From positions 3,742,501 to 3,806,500 of the forward strand of contig NC_080559.1 of NCBI RefSeq assembly GCF_030253575.1: 64,000 bases of DNA. Direction: 5' to 3'. Below are positions 35,901 through 48,100 of the stretch, in pieces (the first letter of the stretch is position 1; each line of letters opens with the position of its first letter). Both the position numbers and the translations under genes were made by a program. This DNA comes from Rhododendron vialii (lineage: Eukaryota; Streptophyta; Magnoliopsida; Ericales; Ericaceae). The notes below the pieces were generated by a model. It searched no databases. It saw only the letters and a program-made list of their open reading frames with translations, and had not been told where the DNA came from.

Positions 35901-38900
35901 GGAACCTACGAGGCTTGCCACGGGCTGGCGGTTGTTCAGGTACCCACAAAATGGAAGTAGGTTTCTAAGTTCGAGGTTCTGATCTTATTGGGCCTGTCAA
36001 TTATCTTTCACTAAGTAAAAGGAAAGAACCAATAAATGTTAATCAGAGCGAAGATGTGAAACTTGTGTATAGATGTGATTGGCATAAATCTGCTACATCC
36101 AGGGGTGGTGTTATATCTAGTGTCCAGTAATAACAACTTGAGAACAGACATTTTGTGTACCAGTTTGCATCCCTTGGTGCCACTTAAAATTTATACATAC
36201 TTATAAGGAAACGATTTGAAACCAATTTCAAATATGTTATATCTCACTGTCCCTTGAAGTTGCTCCCCGAGGGCATTGTACCAATAGTTACCTGGTAGAC
36301 CCATGCAATTAGTGGGGGCGGAAGCCTTGGACACCATTGGCAAACAAGAAGAGTTAATATGTGCAAAAATGAAAAAATGAAAACAACTCAAGGACAATAA
36401 CTATAAAAATTTAAATCCAGAGCTCTTACCTTGAGAACCTTGTATCCTTGATCTACGCACTTTTCCATCTCTGACAAAATACCCTGCTACCAATCACTCC
36501 GTGTTTTAGTTGACCTGTTGGTTCCTTACCTTTTGCAGTTAGGACCAATGTTACATCCTCTGGTGGTTTCAGGTGTCTTAAGCGTTTGATTCATCTGCTT
36601 ATCATGAGTAAATTGGGTATTGCTAAATGCCCTATTTGGCAAAAAGCATCTTATCTTTTTTAGCTCAAAATGGTGTTTATAAATTACTTTACTTCTATGA
36701 TTTAATCTATTTCTTTGGTATGTAGTAAACTCTGTATTTTCGGCATCCTTGATAAAACGTGTCCAACCAAGCATACAAGAAACATATCCCATATTAGTGC
36801 TCAACAAATATGAGAATTCCAATCTGGATGATATCTGATTATTAGAGAGGTAAACCTACTTATAACGGGAGTTTGAAAAGTAAGAAAGAATTTTACATCA
36901 GAGTCTACATAAAAGGTCAGGAACAGTTGGCACATGGATAGGGTAAGACAATGACCATGCCATTGTGGATTCATATGCTCCTTTGATTTGTTTTGTTCGC
37001 CTCTCTATGATGATACTTTCTGATCCGGGGAAGGATTGGCTTAACAAGCGTCAACCTTTCCGCCTTGATCTTGTGGTGAAAGAATCCTATTCATTATTTC
37101 TTTGTGTCACTGCACTATCCTAAGAATGCTGTTGAGTCGATACTTCCCCTTTCTATATTCTTACCACTCAAATCTTCTGGAATTTATTGTTCTACCTTTT
37201 TAGAAGCTTGTCAAGAAAAGAAAAAACATGTCTCTTTTGGATTCTCTCAGTATCTTTGTTGAGTATCGTTTGCTTAGCCATCTTTTGATTCTGGGGCATC
37301 TGAGCTAACAAAATAACACCAAAAGCTTTGTATCACTTGCCAATCTTCAAGGCTTTTATCTGTAATGAGGTTATATTGGTGAACTGTTTCTTGTAATTAT
37401 GTTCCTGTTGTAGACTGTATCGTTTAATTATGTTTATGTTGTAGTTCCTCTGCTGCTAGCAAGGTGTTTGAGCTCTGACCCCTAGCCACGTCTACTCTCC
37501 TGTCCCACATGATAGTTTTCTGTCAACTTTCTATTATGATTACTAGTTAAGCCATTGTCGCTTATCCTGAAGATATAGCATCAAATTTTTGTTTGTTTTG
37601 GCACAAAAATGATTATGTCTTCATCTATTTAAATTAAAATATAATGTGTTTCTGTGGGATGAGAAGTGGTAGTTTCATGGCCATTCAAGAATACATAAGG
37701 TTATAGTATTATTTTTTTGCTGGTATTCGAGGCCTGTTAAAGAACTAAGCTGTGCTTGAGATGCTAAGGCTCAATATCTTTTGCTTCATAGAATGAAGTC
37801 ATCTATTGATGTAGTTTGTTTAGACACTAAATTGATAGTGTCTTTAGAGGCCTGTTAATGAACTAAACTGTGCTTGAGATGCTAAGGCTCAACATCTTTT
37901 GCTTCGTAGAATGAAGCCATCTATTGATGTTGTTTGTTTAGACATTAAATTGATAACATCTTCATACATCTGATGAAACCCAATGTGTCCCTGGGGAATG
38001 AAAAGTGGTAGTTTCATGTAAGTTGGCTTCCTCTCCTATCAGTAAGTTTTCTATGAGTTGGCATCTCTCTATCAATTTTTTTTACGCATATGGTAACATG
38101 CCGCTTCTGATAAGAAACTGTCGTACCCGATCCATATGGGCCTGTACCTGTGCTTGTACCTGTACCTGTGTTGTGTCCACATGTGTCGTGTCATGTGGAC
38201 ACGAGTACCGGTGCCAAAAATGGTGGATTCACATAGCCTGCATCTAATTACAATGTTTGGGCTTTTGCATGTTGACACAAGAGTCTCATGTCTAGCAGTC
38301 TTGTTAGTTCAACGTAACTTTTTGTGCTTTAATTCTTGTTACTTATTAATGACAAATAAAAAATATCTGCACAATTGGTTAGTTACAATCTCAATCCAAT
38401 GAGGAACTGTGTGTACATGAGATGATCTTGCCAGCTTGTTGAGTAGTAGTGGAGTCAAGCTCAGAAAGACTTTTAGGGCTTCTCTTTAACTGTGAACAAA
38501 GCTTGAGAGGCAGATTCTTTGGCTCAGGCGCTCAGCCAAAATGTTCCCTTTTTATTTGTCTATTATTCTTTCAACACTTTCAGGTTGCACATGTCTTCAA
38601 AATGACAATGATTTTGACTAGCATTAGTTGGTATGGGTATCGGAAGATCTTCATTATACCTATTGCCTGAAAGCTTAAGCTTCTGTTCGTATAGATTATT
38701 TAGCAGCTTCTATGTTGTTCAACTTTCAAATGTCCTATAAGCATCTTGATGCAAATGACATGTTTCGTTTGTTATTATTTCAGCCTCCAATTGACGTAGA
38801 GCGAGTTTCTGAACTGGGCAAATGGGAAGGGAGGGAAATAAAGGTGTCCGGAACAAGTTGGGATGTGAACAGCATCGATATATCAGCAGCCGGCTTAGGT

Positions 38901-39116
38901 TGGTTTTCTTTGGGTCTAAAAGGTGAAGCGACTTTGACATTGTGGATATACGACGGGATAGAGGTATCTCTACGAGACCCTTTAGTACTTGATCGGGCCC
39001 GAATTATTGAGAGACCCGGTTTTTGGCTACCGAAGGCTATATCAGACGCCCTCGGCAATCAATCTAAGATGGAAGCTCAAAAAAAGAACGAGCTTCAAGA
39101 GACAATGTCCTTATGA
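32983..39116 (+). CDS. BPG2: BPG2-like circularly permuted GTPase (YqeH family), chloroplast, complete
   Basis: The YqeH-type GTPase BPG2 acts in plastid rRNA processing and ribosome assembly. Exons 32983-34614, 35464-35631 and 38784-39116 join in phase 0 to 710 residues. The N-terminus (MAATLSSAILPSATSNP) looks like a transit peptide. CPGCG (Cys120/123) and CARC (Cys300/303) form the split zinc finger. The GTPase motifs come in permuted order: ATKVD (G4, about 391), SARK (G5), GAQNAGKST (G1, 457) and DTPG (G3, 508). The C-terminal exons carry VTVWASPNVSLH and GLGWFSLGL, shared with the family. Between the zinc-finger halves lies a very acidic repeated segment. Intron 1 has a GC donor (AAG then GCAAGT). 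The frame stays open upstream to about 32806, but 32983 is the first ATG giving a transit peptide. The Arabidopsis protein is about 660 residues as I recall it. Confidence 0.93.
33430..33600 (+). repeat. Coding repeat: acidic EEVGFEEFDEEEE units in BPG2
   Basis: The string GAGGTTGGTTTTGAAGA occurs three times in frame (about 33440, 33513 and 33555), giving three EVGFE(E/D)FD units set in Glu/Asp runs. The block lies between the two Cys pairs of the zinc finger. It looks like recent in-frame expansion. Confidence 0.9.
37730..37965. repeat. 118-bp tandem duplication in BPG2 intron 2
   Basis: The unit starting AGGCCTGTTAA at 37730 recurs at 37848 with about 90% identity by eye. Flanking strings around 'agaagtggtagtttcatg' (about 37661) and 'aaaagtggtagtttcatg' (about 38000) are also repeated, so an older and larger duplication is likely. 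Confidence 0.9.
38172..38203. repeat. Short palindrome in BPG2 intron 2
   Basis: TGTCCACAT at 38175-38183 is followed by its inverted copy ATGTGGACA at 38194-38202, spaced by GTGTCGTGTC. It follows a run of 'ctgtacctgtgc'-like repeats. Confidence 0.7.
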
Positions 39117-39517
39117 TCTGCGTGGACAAATGAAGGTGGCGATGATCGTATGGCATCAGGATATCAAAGACCTGAGTAAATGAGCCATGAATCTCCAATT
39201 CATGCCGGCCCCATATTTGGCTGATTTTTCTAATTGGATCCCTCAGTGGCAGAGGTTGTAGTGTAAAGTTCGGGGGTATTTGCGTCTTTTCGCCTCTATT
39301 GTGGTGGGCCTCTGGTACTGTTCTGCCAATTTCCAAATCACTAATATGGGTTTTCGGACTTTCCCACTATTCCGTTTGTGTCCCTAAAAAAGGTACGCTA
39401 TTTTGTCTTTATCCGTCCGGTATTCCAGGATTTGTTCAGGGCATTTCTGTCTTTTTATCTTCCCACCTCTGACAGTTCACGCGTATTCTGCAAACGTACT
39501 GTGTAAGTGTGTGGTTC

Positions 39518-39543
39518 GCTCTCTCTCTCTCTCTCTCTCTTCT

Positions 39544-39592
<49 letters not shown>
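39518..39592. repeat. Self-complementary (CT)n-(GA)n microsatellite
   Basis: About 11 CT repeats are followed by TTCTTGC and then about 23 GA repeats, so the two halves are mutually complementary and could form a hairpin or cruciform. It ends two bases before an ATG at 39594. Confidence 0.95.
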
Positions 39593-39593
<1 letters not shown>

Positions 39594-39596
<3 letters not shown>

Positions 39597-40825
39597 GGAG
39601 ACACAGAGTATTCCACTTGATTCTTATTCCGTCGTTAAAAATCTCAGAGCTTCCATTGAGCTTCGTTGAATCAGGTTTGTTTTTACTTTCAGACGTGTTT
39701 TCTTTGCTTTCGTCTAAGCTATTTTCCCGTTCTCTCTCTTGGTTTTCCCGTCAATCGATACGGCCTGGCCTCATCTCCCGTTCGGATCATTTCGATAGGC
39801 AGGTAGGGTTTGGGTTTTCATCTTTTTAGTTTGATTTAGGTCAAATCTGTGTTTTTTGGGAGGCTCTCTCCCTCTCTTTATTGGATCTCGGTCGAATCCA
39901 CACGGATGAATAGCTACGTCTTTGTGTATCTCTTGAACTCTTGTTTTTCCTCCTGTATAATTGTCTGGCGTGTGTCTTGATTTCCGCATTTGTTATGGTG
40001 TTTAGATGTTTCCGTTGGGTTCTTTTGGTCCTCATTTTGGTTTATTCCCTGTTGATTTTGTGCTGCATGTGTTGTTTTAGCACTTATGTGGGTTCGATTT
40101 TGTGTTGTACCTGGTTTTTTAAGCTCCTGAATATAGAGGGGTTTTTGGGAATCGCTGTTTTCCTCGCTTTATGTGTTGTTTTACCACTTATGTAAGCTCA
40201 AGTTTGTGTTCTATCTGGTGTTTTAAAATCCAAAAAATATGTTTCATAAGCAGAGAGAGAATGAACTTTTGTAAGGGTAGTTGGCTTCTTTGCAAAATTG
40301 TGACAAGATTAATAAAGAAAATTATTTTAGGTTCATCAATAGCCCTTTGTGTATATGTTTGTGTGTGGATCCAGTTTGTGGAATCCCTTGGTTTAGATAA
40401 AAGAAGATGTTGGGTATGCTTTCACTAATTTGCACAATTTTCCTTGTTTTTTGCAAATGTGCTCCTGGTGTATCATGTATGTATACAAGCTCATCTTATG
40501 AGCCAACTCTTTCTTTGTTGGTGTAAGTTTGTAGATTTATACAATGGCAACAGTATTGTTGACACCTTTTGTTCGTTTGCATTTCGACCTAAGAGCTGGA
40601 ATGCTTTTCGTAGAGACCTCTGGTGATCGATTAGAAACTGTTGCTCAATCTTGGAGCATGGTCAGTCGTGACCTCGATGAAGCATGTCCTAGGTTTATTG
40701 CTAAGCAAACTGGAATAATAGATGTGAGAACTGTTTTGAGATGGACTTCTGAAAATGGACTTCGTGCATGGCTTGATAGGATTATTTACTCTTCGTTCTT
40801 ATACTTGGCTCAAGATAGTAAATGA
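39594..40825 (+). pseudogene. Unresolved transcription unit, candidate first exons
   Basis: The ATG at 39594 after a (GA)n leader opens a 24-codon frame (METQSIPLDSYSVVKNLRAS) that stops at 39666, just before a donor-like CAG|GTTTG. A second open segment, 40544-40825, encodes 93 residues including LDEACPRFIAKQTGIIDVRT and WTSENGLRAWLDRI, ending in TGA. Codon use looks like genuine exon sequence. I do not recognise either protein, and no splice combination I tried gives one continuous frame. It may be a decayed gene or non-coding transcript; with the exon-like segments at 41.5 and 42.7 kb it could form one unit. Confidence 0.35.
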
Positions 40826-41454
40826 TCTTTTAATTTATGCCAATTTAATTCCCACTTTTTCAAATGATGTTATTTCTGGACATTTAAATTTCTTTGCTGA
40901 TGAGTAGTTCCTACTTCTTTGGGTGTAGATGATGAAGCTTGTGCGGTTTGTCTTTAGTTGATTTTGTGTTTCCCAATTTATATGGGCAATGTCAGAGGCA
41001 TAGTTCCTGAATTAGTCAAGTTCTCTTGGTTGTCTAAGGCTCTAAGCCAAGCCTTGGGTTTCAACTCAATGTAGGGAGATTTGATCACCATGAAGTTAGC
41101 TTAAAGCTTTGGCTATAGTATCAGATATTCCAATCTTTACGGATTCCAAGCATGATGCCCTTAGTTTGAGATACTGCTACCATGATCCGCATGCATCGTG
41201 ATGGAAGTAATGGGTCGTCGTTAGTCTTAAGGACACATTCATGCCGTGTCATTAACTATACCCGGATCAAATATTTCAAGCCTGCTTCCATGGAAACTTA
41301 TTTCTGATGGTGCAACCTCTTTTTTATGTTGATGATATTGTGCAGTTCAAGTACTTTGACATTGGGCAACTCATTCACATTATGTTGCGATTTCTGTGCT
41401 TAAAAGTTTATTTATTGGACTAATAACTGTATCGTGCAATTTATCACACCATAG

Positions 41455-41640
41455 AAAGTACTGAGTGAAGCAGGATATGTGCCTTCAAACATTGAGAGGT
41501 ATCCTATTGGAGGTCTTATTTCTGATATTCAAAATGCCTTGCATGCTACATCTTCGCTGTCTTCCATAGTTGAGGGGGTCTCCAGATATGCTTCTGTAAA
41601 GATTTCAAGCTATGATTTCTTTGGTGCTTTAGCCTATTAG
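41455..41640 (+). pseudogene. RNase T2-like (RNS2 type) exon relic
   Basis: After an acceptor-like ATAG the frame reads [20 protein letters not shown], then IQNALHAT, ending in a stop at 41638-41640. Plant S-like RNases of the RNS2 class have a closely similar stretch (Ala-Gly-Tyr-Val, Ser-Asn, Glu-Lys-Tyr-Pro-Leu-Gly-Gly, Ile-Gln-Asn-Ala) in their C-terminal half. The following Cys-containing region of the family is not conserved here. The active-site exons with HGLWP and the second catalytic His motif are absent nearby. This is at most an isolated fragment. Confidence 0.45.
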
Positions 41641-42740
41641 TCTTGTATTTGAAACTAAACCAGTAAAAGATGTTCGTGTGCGTGCTTGTAGTGAGCCTGT
41701 TTTTTGGGATAAATCCTTGAATACTCTATCCGCTAGGTGCCCTGGCATAGTAATCTATTTTGGCACACAATCCATCTTGTACATTTCAAAATAAATATCT
41801 ATTCTAATTAACTCTAGGGAAAAAAGGAAAAAGTAACGACAGCGCATATGATCATTTTGAGTGACCAATCCAAGTGAAAACCCTTGAATCTAGCAGGGTT
41901 TTCTCTCTAAATTCTTTCTGATAAAATCCGAGTGAAACACCCTGATAATTGGTTGAAACCAGATTGTCTTATCCGATACACAATGTTTCTCGATGATGCT
42001 TGTACAGTCGTTTGTTATAAGGTTTTCCTATATACTTATTTGTCAGGTTTCCTTTCCATGGAAACACCCTATAATGCCTGTTTTAATTAGGACCTATCTA
42101 AATCTCTATATACAGTTGCATGGTGTATATTCCATTCATCTATATGCAAGGCATTGATCTTTTATTGTCGGGGGTAATTTTTATCTTCTCTTTGTACGTA
42201 TTCCAATCTCACATGATGCGTGTCTTCAAATTTTATGGGCTTCTAGGCCTCTTTGATGCTTGGTCTTAATTTTTCCTACCTGGGGTTTTAGACCAACAGA
42301 TGTGGGCTTTGTCCCTATGGGTTTTCCGTGTTTGGTTTCTTACCAAACTTGGGGATTGGGTCTTGGATGGACATATGATAACTCTTAGCGATGTAGAATC
42401 TTTGGATCTCGGGCTAGGAATTTGATGTCTTCATTTCTTATTCCTATTAATCTTTATAGTATTTTCAGAGATTAACGAAATTTTTTCACCTTTCAAAATA
42501 AAAATGTTGTTTGTACTTGTTTTGACCTCATCTCCCGTCTTAACCTGGTACAAAGTAGTAACATTTTGCGCATGTTTAAGTATCTTTTTTTTTTTTTTTT
42601 GATCCGCGTTTAAGTATCTATTTTCAATTTTCACTAGCCCCCTAATAATCGTTTTGTCAAAGTCTAAAATTATTTTCATCAAGTCCTGTCCGATACTTTA
42701 GTTCAGTTTAGTTTGCTCTAAGTTATTCCCTTTCTTGCAG

Positions 42741-42847
42741 GTCTTAAAAATGGTGATGCCACATTCCCATGGTTACCTCAGCATGAAGCTCTCCAAGACA
42801 GCAGTGGGCCTGAAGCATTGCTTGACCAAATGATACCCGAAAGATAA
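42741..42847 (+). other. Exon-like segment of unknown gene
   Basis: After TTTCTTGCAG the frame reads GLKNGDATFPWLPQHEALQD and ends at TAA after about 35 codons. It has a good acceptor and coding look but no recognised homology. It may be the last exon of the unresolved unit that begins near 39.6 kb. Confidence 0.3.
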
Positions 42848-43947
42848 ACTCCTTCAGACCTTATAAAACAACGGGCTTATTAAGGCAATGCAAATGGTGT
42901 ACAAATGAACAATGTGTGTTACTGAAAAGATTTCTGTTAAGAAAAAAGTGAAAAAGACCCATCTTTCATGCCAAGTGTGAACATGACCTTGAATAACTGG
43001 AAGAATTCTGCTTGACGTATACACTGAAACACCCAACAACAGGGTGTACGCATTGGATTACAAACTTCTGTCTTCAGAAAATCAATTTTTGCAACTTAAC
43101 TGTAGCTTCTAACATTTATTGCATATCCATTTGCCAATAACCATACCATCCTTAAAAAACAAGGGGTACTCACTTAGACGTCATGTCACCTTGCCTGTAG
43201 CAACAACAGTTTAGGCCGAAACCATAGCTAACCAACTAGCCATTACTAAAATACAAAACGATCATCTACTAAACAAACAAGCCTTGACAAACAAACACCC
43301 ACCACCCCACCCCCCCCAATTAACCCTTCTTTAAATTGAACAATAAATGCTAAATAAATTTCATTATTAGACCAATGAGCATGATCGAGCGTGCAATGCA
43401 CGTTGCCAAAAACCTAGTTTAACTTAGAAATGGTTGATTAACGGAATGAGTGAAGTGTTACGGAAATTCAAATCTCAATGGAGTATGGTGTAAAATTTTG
43501 ATGTTAGTTAAGTTCGTTGTAAGGAATCCGAACCTCAAGAAAATTTACTCCGGGGCAAGGCTACAACACATACCCTCATTTGGTGGGCGTATAGCATGGA
43601 CCTTCTTGAATCGTTTTGATTTCATGTAATTTTTGTATAATAATTCATAATCTCTTCCATAAAAAGGATCAATTCTATTGACAGCTCACTTAAGCCCAAG
43701 AAAATGATAGAAAAACACTTTTTAATTCACTTTTTACACTTTTTAATACACTTTCACATACTTTGATACTTTTCACATATTTCAATACACTTTTAAAATT
43801 TGTTTTTAGCATTTTTCTTCATAAAATTCTTACTACTGTAATTGTATACGGAGTTGTAATATTTGCATAGAAATTTATAGTGCTATCAATTCAAAATAAA
43901 AGACGAATGTAGTGTAACACTAAAGTAACAAAAAGTATTAAAAAAAA
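42848..43947. other. Intergenic, no gene recognised
   Basis: AT-rich sequence with short 'cactttt(a/c)' repeats at about 43715-43800. No coding frame or clear mobile element was found apart from the MITE that starts at 43948. Confidence 0.5.
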
Positions 43948-44270
43948 GGGCGCTGCTATTCGCAGCCTTTTATTTTCTTCCATAACCCACTACATTTCGA
44001 TAAATGATTGTTGAAAATCATAAATAACATTTCGGTAAATTGCTGTTGAAAACAAGATTATATTTCGATAATTACATGTCGAAAATATGTTCAACTTTCG
44101 GTAAACAACTGCCGAACATACATTTTCGGTAAATAACTGTTGAAAAAAATATTATATTTCGGTAATTGGATGCTGAAATATATCTCAATTTCGGTAACTA
44201 ACTGTCTAGTATAATTGAAAATTTTTAACGGGCTATGAAAGAAAATAGAGGGCTGCGAATAGCAGCGCCC
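43948..44270. mobile_element. TIR MITE, 323 bp, with internal 30-bp repeats
   Basis: The left terminus GGGCGCTGCTATTCGCAGCC (43948-43967) has a perfect inverted copy at 44251-44270. Imperfect pairing continues for about 20 bp (TATTTTCTT.CATA.CCC). Both flanks are A runs of at least 8, so the target duplication cannot be delimited, though an A-rich 8-9 bp site fits hAT or Mutator insertion. Internally, variants of TTTCGGTAA(A)T followed by 'actgttgaaa' occur about seven times. No coding capacity. Confidence 0.85.
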
Positions 44271-45192
44271 AAAAAAAAAAGCATTCGGAAAAAATTTTAG
44301 ACAAGGAAAAAACTTGGGTAAATACCATTGTCACCCCCGGGTTTTCGTAAGTACTGTCCCCCTCCAGGTTTGGAAAATAATTCTTAACCCCCTAAAGTTT
44401 GGTGATGCATTTCAATTACATCTAATTCTTCGAAATATTTACACTGGATTGTGTTGGACCCGTCTTGAAATCCCACCCAAATTTATGAGACCAAAAATTT
44501 AACAGTCAATCAAGTCTTTACCAATATTTAACTGAGCCAATTTTTTACAAGAATTCTTAAAAATATATTTTAAACAAATTAATTACGTTCGATCATTTAT
44601 ATGGGACTCTGACACAATCCAGTGAAGTAAATCGACCAAATCTTAGGGGGTTAAAAATTATTTTCAAACCTCATGGTGCGTCGGTTTTGAATGGTTCGGA
44701 TTTGAGTGAGAAACAAGAGAGAGAGTGTGGGTGAGAAGAGAGAGCGTTTCAACGTGAGCCATTCAATACACTTTTGAACGATTTAAACGTGCCTGCTTGG
44801 ATACCAAGTCAACCGGATAACATAGTACCCGCCCGGCATTGAAAATTTTTTTCCGCCCCTACTGTCCTTGGAGAATCCACGAAGAGAGGAAGAGAGAGAT
44901 TCAGCGAATTAGGGTTTGAATTTTTATTTATTTATTTTTTTTGGAGCGTCGGAATTTCGTTAGCGTTTGGTTTTTGTTTCTTTCTCTTCTCCTTAAATAC
45001 TAAATTGTGACATCGTCAGCGATCGTTCTCTCTCAATCTGACCCAAGCTGCAGCTCACCGGAAAGGGTTTTCCCCCCTTGGTTTTAGCAGTCCGGTCAGA
45101 GTTCGACGGAGATTTCTAGTGAGTTTCCATTGTTTTAGTGAATTACTACAAAGCTACAATTGTCTCGAAGAATGATTGGCTGAGGTCATGAG
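44271..45192. other. Intergenic and PIG-Q promoter/5' UTR
   Basis: At 44330-44690 two inverted AT-rich segments share 'ccccctaaa/gtttgg' and 'cactggattgtg'-like strings (rc at about 44615), suggesting a degraded foldback. From about 44995 the sequence is C/T-rich and leads into the PIG-Q start codon, so a 5' UTR is expected there. Confidence 0.4.
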
Positions 45193-48100
45193 ATGGAAAC
45201 GACAAGCCAATGTCGGCTCTGGTGGCCGATCGACCTCTCTACGGCTGAACCGAAATCTTCATTTCTGCTTTTCGGGTGGTTCATTTCGTCCTCCGACATT
45301 GTAGTGGCTTTTGCACGCGATCAGATTTCATTTTCTCCCGACCAATCTCGTCTTCAGGTATAAATTATTGTATTCTCCTAAGTGTTATTATTATTATTTT
45401 TTAGGTACATAAAATAGAAGTGATGGTGTGGTACCGTATCTCCGACAAGATGTATTGTCCGTCACACTGCACTGTTACCCCACCGCACCTATTTCGGGAC
45501 TGAAGCTAAGGTGATGTATGTTTAGCCCATAGGACTCAAACGTGGGCTTTGTCCAACCAAGTCCTAGTTTCCAACACTGAAGCAACCCCTCATTGGTTAG
45601 CAGTATCAAAATTTTGAATCCTTCAATTTGGTCCCTTTTAGCTGAGCAGCTGTAGTTAAATCTGTATGTTGGTAACGGGACCGGCTCAGACAGTTTGTGG
45701 CCTAACGCGAACTTAGAAGAGGGCCTAATTTTTTCTTTTAGGTTCATATGATGGGCATTAAAAGTTTTTCTTTCGGGCTTATGTGCTGGGTACTCAAAAT
45801 TGTTGGGCCTTAGCGTAGGGCCGTCCTGGCTGGTAATGTTCTAAGACCACACAATTGCTACTTGTATATGAAGAATGTGAAGTTCTAGAATTTGATTTTA
45901 GTTGCAAAAAAGAAGAAGCAAGAATTATGAATGGAATCGGTGTATGATTTTTTACCCTTGATATTATATTGGGTGGTGCTATATTATAGTTGTACTAATA
46001 CATAAATTTTCTCGTAATTCTGTAGCATTTTCCATGGAGAAGACTTTTTTTTTTGCAGCAAATTTAAGATTGTTTCCCCCCAAGAAATCTCAAGTTTGCA
46101 TGTTGGTTTCCAGAGAGTTTGAAATGCTTAGGACTTTTCTACTGAAATTGAATTTAGTTCCTTGTGCATATTATTCTCATTGAAATGACATGCTAATGGT
46201 ATTATACCTCTGCTTTAATGTTGTTTATAACCCAAGGGTCAAGTTCCAGCACCTATGGCAGAGGATCAATCGATTACAGTATGGTTTCAGAAAGATTCAC
46301 CACTATCTAGTTAAGACTTAAGATATATATGCTTTTACTCTTAAGTATTGCCATATATAATGGGTCATGGATGTGATACATGGGCCGGACAAAAATAGTA
46401 TTTTGCCTCCCTGGCCATTGTATGACGTATTGCTACTTTGCGAGTTATTTGAGGGATTTAGATTTGTTTTGAATTTCTGTCATTTATGAGTCCATCTTCA
46501 TGACAGGGGATCCTTCGTGAGACAAGTGAAAGCATGTCTGTGTCACTACAAGACAAATGCACGTTCTCCCTGCTTGGTCACTGTGCAGTAGATTGGAGCA
46601 TAAATGGTCAACTGGTGGCTGCTGGAGTAGAAAAAGATGATCAAGTGAACTTCTCTCATGGTAATGGATGTACAGAAAGCTGTAGAAATATGTCAGGTGC
46701 AAAGTACGGACAATGGAGCTGTGGATGTTGCAAGCTTGACGGATTACACCATTGTAGTCTGGTTTCTGCTGAAGAAGATAATTGGATTGAGGTAGTTTCT
46801 GGTTCTCATGGACGAAGAGGTGGAAAATTCAACTGGATCCCCAAATTGCATCACATTCATAGGAAAGGGCAAACAGTATCCAATTTTGATTTCCACGTAT
46901 GTAAGTCCCTCATGCACGCTGAATTTCTGTCATTTCTGGCAGTGTTTTAACTTGCTTGCCTAAACAATCTCAGGTAATTCTCTACGATATACCCATGTTT
47001 GGCAGCCACCATTTTTCAGTTGGGCTTCCGAGTTCTGAGCAAGTTAAAACTCATTTGAAGAAACCCAAGTGGGTGGGAGATCTTTATCGAAAGCAGCCAC
47101 TCCTTGATTTGGTAACTTAATGTGCAAGATTTTTTATATTTGGATTGTTTCATGATTCTTATTTGCTGCTTGCATTATTCTATTGCAGGACACAGTGGTT
47201 ATGGCAATTAACAGTGCTAATGCTGCCAAATTATGTTTTCGAAGACTTGCGGGTTCCACTAGTCCTACAACCCGGTTCCCCATCTTTGTCGTGTAAGCTC
47301 TTTTATACTCTGGTCTCTTCTTTTCCCCTTTAGTCTCTATTGGTTCGCAAGTTTTGATAATGGTTATTCTGGCTTTTCAGGTGTATTACCTTGACATGGA
47401 AATTATTGGCCGTGTCTATCGCTTCATTGTCCACTTTATTCTATCTCATTTTTAGGTTACTCCATGTCCTTCTGAGTTCTAGATCACAATCATTGATGTA
47501 TCTCACATTGGAAAAGGTATTCAGCAATACATTGAGGAATATTGAAATCCGCCGTTCCCAAATGTTGTATTGGCCAATCCTCCTTAAAGAGAATGTTCTC
47601 AGGTAATATAAAGGTCATGGGCTTGTGGTTAATTTGACCGATGCACAAGCCTTCCTCTATCTGATAGGTATACTAGTCGTGCAATCGACATGTAGATGTG
47701 ATAGTGATTTTGAGAAAAATTTGGACATCCCTAGGTGCTGATGATTTGTTCGATGCGGAGCATGACAATGTTGGGCAATATCTGCCATTTCCTAATTGAC
47801 ATAACCTGATAGCTTCTGTATTTTTATTCTTTAGTGTTGTTATTTTGTTCATGGCGTAATGCACACAGTTATTTGGAATTTATATGTGGTGTCTATGTCA
47901 CCAGCGTCATGGACTCATAGTAGATTTAAAGAAATAGTTGCTTGTTGGGATTACAGTGCTTATAAACCAAACCTTGCTGATGAGTCATGGTTCCAGTTGT
48001 TCCTACAATTAGTAGGCCAATTTTCCATTTTAGCCACTTCAAAGGTTTTGTCCTTTCTTTACACAATGTTTGTTGAAAATTTTCATGAAAAAGCAACGAA

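Noticed and set aside
45475-45747. 90-residue minus-strand open frame
   Set aside because: Lies in PIG-Q intron 1 with no recognisable domain.
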